A DNA stretch of 64,000 bases, from positions 62,001 through 126,000 of the forward strand of contig NZ_BMKU01000006.1 of NCBI RefSeq assembly GCF_014644495.1. Direction: 5' to 3'. This document shows positions 59,934-64,000 of the stretch, one piece after another. The notes below the pieces were generated by a model. That model worked only from the letters and a program-made list of their open reading frames with translations, was not told where the DNA came from and did not search any database. This DNA comes from Pseudarthrobacter polychromogenes. GTDB taxonomy: Bacteria > Actinomycetota > Actinomycetes > Actinomycetales > Micrococcaceae. The position numbers were made by a program, and so were the translations under genes. How positions within the stretch are numbered: position 1 is the first letter of the stretch; the number at the start of each line of letters is the position of its first letter.

Positions 59934-60593
59934 ATGACATCAATCAACGTCTCCACGCCTTGGGGAATCCGCTCAGCCGCTGCCGGTGCTGTTGTTGCCG
60001 CGGCACTCTTGCTGGCCGGTTGCGCGGGTGGAGCGCCCGCAGATCCAGGCACCGCGTCCTCCACGCCAACGGGCTCGGCCACCACCAGCCCGCCCTCCAC
60101 TCCGACCCCGACACCCACCGCCGTGTACAAGCCGGCCGACGCCTCCGGCCCCGCCCAAAACGTCCCCGTCCCCGTGCTTCCCGAGGTGGCGAAGACGGAG
60201 ACGAAGGAGGGACTCGAAGCGTTCGCAAGGTACTGGTTTGAACAACTCAACTACGCCTATCAAACGGGCGACATGACTGGCTTTCAAGGCATGACATCGC
60301 CAAATTGCGAGTACTGTTCAAAGATCACTACATCCCTCACCACGAACTATTCAGGTGAGCGTTGGTTGGCAGGTGGAGAAATTACCCTTCCTGTCGCCAC
60401 AACGTCATTTGAACGGGCCGCTGACGGTAACTATCAGGTCATACTCCAGGTGCAGCAAAATCCGATCAGCTACTACCAGGCGGGTGGCTCGGAATTCCGG
60501 GCTGCAAGCGGCGCTTCCAATACGGGTAACGTGCTTTTGGCTACTTTTGAAGATTCTGCCTGGCGCGTCAATGGGCTTCATCCAATCCGCTGA
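59934..60593 (+). CDS. DUF6318 family lipoprotein
   Basis: The 219-residue protein has a signal peptide with lipobox LLAGCAG (Cys at about 30), a Thr/Pro/Ser-rich linker (about 40-65), then a compact domain with EGLEAFARYWFEQLNYAYQTGD and SPNCEYCSKI, of the DUF6318 type. Its pocket-like fold and CEYC motif suggest extracellular binding, but no role is known. Its TGA overlaps the next ATG by one base (TGATG), so the two secreted proteins are coupled. Confidence 0.85.
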   Translation: MTSINVSTPWGIRSAAAGAVVAAALLLAGCAGGAPADPGTASSTPTGSATTSPPSTPTPTPTAVYKPADASGPAQNVPVPVLPEVAKTETKEGLEAFARYWFEQLNYAYQTGDMTGFQGMTSPNCEYCSKITTSLTTNYSGERWLAGGEITLPVATTSFERAADGNYQVILQVQQNPISYYQAGGSEFRAASGASNTGNVLLATFEDSAWRVNGLHPIR

Positions 60594-61516
60594 TGAGAGC
60601 ATCAATGCGGACATGGACCAGTCTGGTCATGGTCTTGATGTTGCACTTGGAACTGACGCCTTCAGTACCGGCATCTGTTGATGACGGTACTGAAGCGAAT
60701 TTCGGCGCAATCGGCGTAGACGTTGGTGGATTGGTCAGGGATCCACTGACAGGAGAGATGGTTCCAGAAGCTCCGGGTGCGGTGCCTACCGACCCGAACG
60801 AGTACAAGTACGAACTCCAGTGCCACCTCGGTGGGGGAGACTTCGATACTCCTTGCCTTGGTCGTCAGCTGGAGTGCAAGGATGGGCCGGACGGTGAAGA
60901 GGGCATTCCCGTCACCTGGCTCTCCCGGCCCCGAGGTGTGCCCGGCGCTGTTTGGGCTCATCATTCCGGCCCTACGTGCCTTTTCGACGCCAGGCCCGAG
61001 GACTTGCTGCCCAGGATCGCAGCTGACATCCAGCGGGAGTTCCAGAGCCTGCCGGTGAATGCTGGAACGGTGGTGGCCCAACCCAGCCCCCACACGTTGA
61101 GGGGTGCTGAGACCAACTTTTATGCGGAAGCAGCCGAGCAGCAGTTCGACGTCACCATGTTCGGGCAGCAGGTACACATCGTGGCCACCCCGGTCCAGTA
61201 CACGTGGGACTACGGCAACGGGACCGTGTTCGGGCCCCAGCCTTCCATGGGCGGGCCGCTGCCCCAGGACCGGTGGGGCGAAAAGACCCGGACCAGCCAC
61301 GCTTACGGCTCTACCGGCGACTTCCAGGTGGTGCTGACCACCACCTTCCAGGGAACCTACTCGGTCAATGCCGGGCCGCCCCTGCCGATTCCCGGACAGG
61401 GCCAGTTCAGCGCTCCTCCACAAACCATCAGCGTGTGGCGCTCGCTGACGCGCAACTACGCGGACGACTGCAACGCCAACCCCCAGGGCCAGGGCTGCCC
61501 CGGGACCGCAAGGTAG
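60593..61516 (+). CDS. Secreted PKD-like domain protein
   Basis: The 307-residue protein has an N-terminal signal segment (MRTWTSLVMVLMLHLEL), a Cys-containing region (LQCHLGG, PCLGRQLECK, GPTCLFDA) and a C-terminal beta-domain with YTWDYGNGTVFGP and SHAYGSTGDFQVVLTTTFQG, the pattern of PKD domains. It ends with DDCNANPQGQGCPGTAR, giving a probable disulfide. It likely works outside the cell together with the DUF6318 lipoprotein encoded just before it (overlap TGATG). Confidence 0.78.
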   Translation: MRASMRTWTSLVMVLMLHLELTPSVPASVDDGTEANFGAIGVDVGGLVRDPLTGEMVPEAPGAVPTDPNEYKYELQCHLGGGDFDTPCLGRQLECKDGPDGEEGIPVTWLSRPRGVPGAVWAHHSGPTCLFDARPEDLLPRIAADIQREFQSLPVNAGTVVAQPSPHTLRGAETNFYAEAAEQQFDVTMFGQQVHIVATPVQYTWDYGNGTVFGPQPSMGGPLPQDRWGEKTRTSHAYGSTGDFQVVLTTTFQGTYSVNAGPPLPIPGQGQFSAPPQTISVWRSLTRNYADDCNANPQGQGCPGTAR

Positions 61517-61640
61517 GCGGCGGCCAATAGCCCCGAAGCCCAACGTCCACGTCCTGTGATTCCCATCGCAACAGGAATAGTTGCAGCTGTATCCCGGTTG
61601 GCCAAGGCAGTAGACCTTCAGCCTTCGAAAGGAACCGCGC

Positions 61641-62711
61641 ATGCTGTTTTCCCCCCTCAACCTCGGCGAACTTGAGCTTCCGAACCGCCTGGTCATGGCA
61701 CCCTTGACGAGGCTCCGCGCAGGTGAGGCAGGGGTCCCCGGCCCGCTCGTCGCAGAGCATTACCGCCAGCGCGCGTCCCTCGGCCTCATCGTCAGTGAAG
61801 GAACGTTCCCAACCCCCGCCGGCCGCTCCTACGCCGGCCAGCCCGGCATCGTCACCGAGGAACAGGTTGCCGGCTGGAAGAAGGTCACCGACGCCGTCCA
61901 CGCCGAAGGTGGTCGCATGTTCGCCCAGATCATGCACGGCGGACGGGTATCGCACCCTGACATCACCGGCGGACTCGAGTTGGTGGCCCCCAGCGCCGTC
62001 GCAATCGACGGCATCGTCCGCACCCCGCAGGGCAAGCAGCCCTACCCGGTGCCGCATGCCCTGACCACGGACGAGCTCCCCATGGTGATCCAGGAATTCG
62101 TCAACGCGTCACTCAACGCCATCGAGGCCGGATTCGACGGCGTGGAACTGCACTCGGCCAACGGGTACCTGCTGCACGAATTCCTGGCCCCGAACTCCAA
62201 CGTGCGGGACGACAGCTACGGCGGCTCACCTGAGAACCGTGCCCGGTTTGTCATCGAAACAGTCAACGCCGTGGTGGCAGCCGTGGGCGCCAACCGCGTG
62301 GGCATCCGCATCTCCCCGGAGCACAACGTGCAGGGCATCGCCGAGACCGACGCCGCTGACGTCCGCGACACTTACGAGGTTCTGGTGGACAGCATCGCCC
62401 CGCTCAACCTCGCCTACCTGAGCATCCTGCACCACGAGCCTACGGGTGACCTGGTCCAGGACCTCCGGGTCCGTTTCGGTGGGACCTTCCTGGTCAACAC
62501 CGGCTTCGGCGTGATCACCACCCGCGACGAGGCCGCGTCCCTGGTGGACGACGGACATGCCGACGCCGTGGTGGTGGGCCGCCCCGCCATCGCCAACCCG
62601 GACCTCGCCCGCCGCTGGAAGGAAAGCCTTCCCCTGAACGAGCCGGATCCCTCCACCTTCTACGCTGACGGCGCGGAGGGCTACACGGACTACCCCGCCT
62701 ACCAGAACTAG
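61641..62711 (+). CDS. Old yellow enzyme family ene-reductase
   Basis: The 356-residue FMN TIM barrel has APLTRLRAGEAGVP near the N-terminus, QIMHGGRVSHPD, the proton-donor region DGVELHSANGYLLHEFLAPNSN, then DSYGGSPENRARF and VVVGRPAIANPDL. It reduces electrophilic C=C bonds such as enones or nitrate esters (NemA/YqjM relatives). The ATG has a GAAAGGA ribosome binding site. A terminator follows. The gene is monocistronic. Confidence 0.92.
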   Translation: MLFSPLNLGELELPNRLVMAPLTRLRAGEAGVPGPLVAEHYRQRASLGLIVSEGTFPTPAGRSYAGQPGIVTEEQVAGWKKVTDAVHAEGGRMFAQIMHGGRVSHPDITGGLELVAPSAVAIDGIVRTPQGKQPYPVPHALTTDELPMVIQEFVNASLNAIEAGFDGVELHSANGYLLHEFLAPNSNVRDDSYGGSPENRARFVIETVNAVVAAVGANRVGIRISPEHNVQGIAETDAADVRDTYEVLVDSIAPLNLAYLSILHHEPTGDLVQDLRVRFGGTFLVNTGFGVITTRDEAASLVDDGHADAVVVGRPAIANPDLARRWKESLPLNEPDPSTFYADGAEGYTDYPAYQN

Positions 62712-62721
62712 GACGGCAATC

Positions 62722-62763
62722 AACGACGGCGGCGGCACCCAGCTTGGGTGCCGCCGTCGTTGG
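62722..62763 (+). terminator. Intrinsic terminator after the ene-reductase gene
   Basis: Arms CAACGACGGCGG-CGGCACCCA and TGGGTGCCGCCGTCGTTG pair over 18 bp with a 3-nt bulge and a short loop. The stem base ACGACGGCGG is shared with the terminator at 40434. Confidence 0.75.
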
Positions 62764-62929
62764 CTGCGCGGTGTGCTGTCCCGGCAGCGGGCGCCGCAGG
62801 CCATCCGACGGCCTTTGGCTCAAACTCTGGAGATTTGGCCCGCCGGGTCCTCAAGGATGCCGGCGGTGATCAGATCGTACTCCAGCGAATGGACTTTTAC
62901 TAGGGCCATATTTGAGCTGCTTCAACCCA

Positions 62930-63226
62930 CTACAGCAGCGCCTCCCTGCCGGTCCCTTCCTTCATCACAAGCCTGCCGTCCTCGATCGAAACCAGCACGC
63001 TCTTCGGCCTGCCGCTCACCTTGGTGATGGCCTTCAGGCCGCGGTTCGTCACCTCCACGCCCACCTGCGCGCCCTTCGCCGGCAGCTCCACGGACACCTC
63101 GTTGGCGATGCCAAGGATCGGATTGGTGGAGACCCCAATATCCCGCCGCGCCTGCTTCCCGTTAACCGTCACGGTGATGTTGGCCTCGTCGAACCCCTCC
63201 TGAAAAATGATAAGCAGTTCCCTCAT
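62930..63226 (-). CDS. Small conserved-looking protein of unknown function
   Basis: The 98-residue protein is rich in beta strands (ITVTVNGKQARRD, EVSVELPAKGAQVGVEVTN, KSVLVSIEDGRLVMKEG) and looks like a compact beta-sandwich. I do not recognise a family. ATG 63226 (MRELLIIFQEG) follows GAGGAAGAGG and is preferred to an upstream start at 63271. The 218-bp gap on its 3' side holds only a terminator. It is divergent from tex. Confidence 0.65.
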   Translation of the reverse strand: MRELLIIFQEGFDEANITVTVNGKQARRDIGVSTNPILGIANEVSVELPAKGAQVGVEVTNRGLKAITKVSGRPKSVLVSIEDGRLVMKEGTGREALL

Positions 63227-63381
63227 GGTGGCCTCTTCCTCGAGCATTGGGTGCCTGTGACGGCACCTCAACTACAGCACTTTGCCGGCGGCAGCGGAAT
63301 ACCCTTGCCCGGAACAGCCGGGGTGGAGCGGACCCGTGCCCAGCAGTGGAGCCGCGCAACCCGGTAAGGCAAGATGTTCTG

Positions 63382-64000
63382 GTGACCCAACTGCCGCAGG
63401 CCCCTTCCGCCCCGTCCGCCTCCCCGAAAGCGGACGATGCCATCTACAACCAGATCGCCACCGAACTGGGGGTCAAACCATGGCAGGTGAAGGCAGCCGT
63501 TGAACTGCTCGACGGCGGATCCACCGTGCCGTTCATCGCCCGCTACCGCAAGGAAGCCACCGGGACGCTGGACGACACCCAGCTTCGTGAGCTCGACGAA
63601 CGGCTCCGCTACCTCCGCGAACTTGCCGACCGCCGTCGTGCAGTCCTGGAGGCGATTGAAGCGCAGGGCCAGTTGACGCCGGAGCTGACGACGGCCATCC
63701 TCGCGGCGGACACCAAGTCCCGGCTGGAGGACATCTACCTGCCGTTCAAGTCCAAGCGGCGGACCAAAGCGCAGATCGCGCGGGAAGCCGGCCTTGAACC
63801 CCTGGCTGACTCCCTGCTGAAGCGGCCGGACCTGGACCCGGAACGCGAGGCCGGCAAGTACCTCAACCCCGAACATGCCATTACCGACGCCGCAGCGGCG
63901 CTCGCCGGGGCACGCTCCATCCTGGTGGAGCGGGTGGCCCAGGACCCGGACCTGGCCGCCGACCTGCGCGAGCGGCTGTGGGCGCAGGGCCGCATGGTCT
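63382..64000 (+). CDS. tex: Transcription accessory protein Tex, N-terminal part
   Basis: The frame is open from GTG 63382 to the window edge, 206 codons without a stop. After a short Ala/Pro/Ser-rich lead, IYNQIATELGVKPWQVKAAVELLDGGSTVPFIARYRKEATG is the start of Tex family proteins (read here as adjacent pieces). LRELDERLRYLRELADRR, SRLEDIYLPFKSKRRT and RSILVERVAQDPDLAADLRERL follow in the expected order. Tex binds RNA or DNA and affects transcription; the S1 domain lies outside the window. Confidence 0.92.
   Translation, partial: MTQLPQAPSAPSASPKADDAIYNQIATELGVKPWQVKAAVELLDGGSTVPFIARYRKEATGTLDDTQLRELDERLRYLRELADRRRAVLEAIEAQGQLTPELTTAILAADTKSRLEDIYLPFKSKRRTKAQIAREAGLEPLADSLLKRPDLDPEREAGKYLNPEHAITDAAAALAGARSILVERVAQDPDLAADLRERLWAQGRMV

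Noticed and set aside
1..64000. CRISPR arrays, prophage, insertion sequences or integrative elements
   Set aside because: No regularly spaced repeats, transposase, integrase or phage structural genes were found; the repeats present are palindromes and short duplications.

Overview
The window looks like the chromosome of an Arthrobacter/Pseudarthrobacter-type actinobacterium (Micrococcaceae). It is GC-rich, uses many GTG and a few TTG starts, and carries families typical of that group: a DUF222/HNH endonuclease, DUF6314 and DUF6318 proteins, a Cgl0159-family aldolase-like protein, a BioB partner of the BsaP type and a membrane-bound ferritin/VIT1 fusion. I see no integrase, transposase, CRISPR array or rRNA. 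One tRNA, tRNA-Arg(CCT), is present. This is mostly ordinary chromosome with several catabolic islands.

Layout. 1-8.9 kb: a regulator with two HTH-like halves and its membrane partner; an ABC-F protein behind a hairpin leader, overlapping an ABC exporter; NUDIX, DUF6314, tRNA-Arg, two membrane proteins and an inositol-monophosphatase-family enzyme. 8.9-17.6 kb: a frameshifted DUF222/HNH gene, pcrA, a glycosyltransferase, a lipoprotein and sucCD. 17.7-19.1 kb: an SRPBCC/ArsR pair and a tautomerase. 19.3-36.5 kb: a large myo-inositol catabolic locus. 36.7-40.4 kb: a LOG-family protein, a matrixin-like protease coupled to a ferritin/VIT1 iron exporter, and a small acidic protein. 40.5-46.9 kb: a sodium:solute symporter, an XRE/cupin regulator, a frameshifted AbiEi/DUF559-type gene, a ureohydrolase and a ThDP enzyme, probably a guanidino-compound pathway. 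47.1-53.6 kb: MarR/MFS efflux and a heterodimeric ABC exporter with a thioesterase. 53.7-64 kb: a two-component system with a His-less Hpt-like protein, Vsr, a PNPOx-like protein, bioB with its auxiliary gene, two secreted proteins, an old-yellow-enzyme reductase and the 5' end of tex.

The inositol locus is complete enough to read as a pathway. Inositol can enter by the MFS permease or by an ABC importer. It would be oxidised by up to three Gfo/Idh/MocA dehydrogenases, dehydrated by IolE, hydrolysed by IolD, isomerised by IolB, phosphorylated by IolC, cleaved probably by the Cgl0159-family protein in place of IolJ, and finished by IolA/MmsA. A GntR/UTRA repressor (IolR-like) sits in an operon with iolB. 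The motif TGTCAGNACAAAC occurs in front of iolC, the ABC importer and the upstream tautomerase gene. In the first two it lies exactly two bases before a TTGACA -35 box, so one regulator probably ties these units together and adds the tautomerase to the regulon.

The points I would look at first are: the shared iol operator and the unexplained tautomerase; two inverted copies of a 63-bp palindrome with a compensatory base-pair change; the symporter/regulator/ureohydrolase/ThDP cluster; the hairpin leader of the ABC-F gene; the Hpt-like protein with no phospho-histidine; and two frameshifted genes whose lesions have visible mechanisms (a 7-bp tandem duplication and a perfect inverted repeat). 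All calls come from reading sequence; no database search was run.
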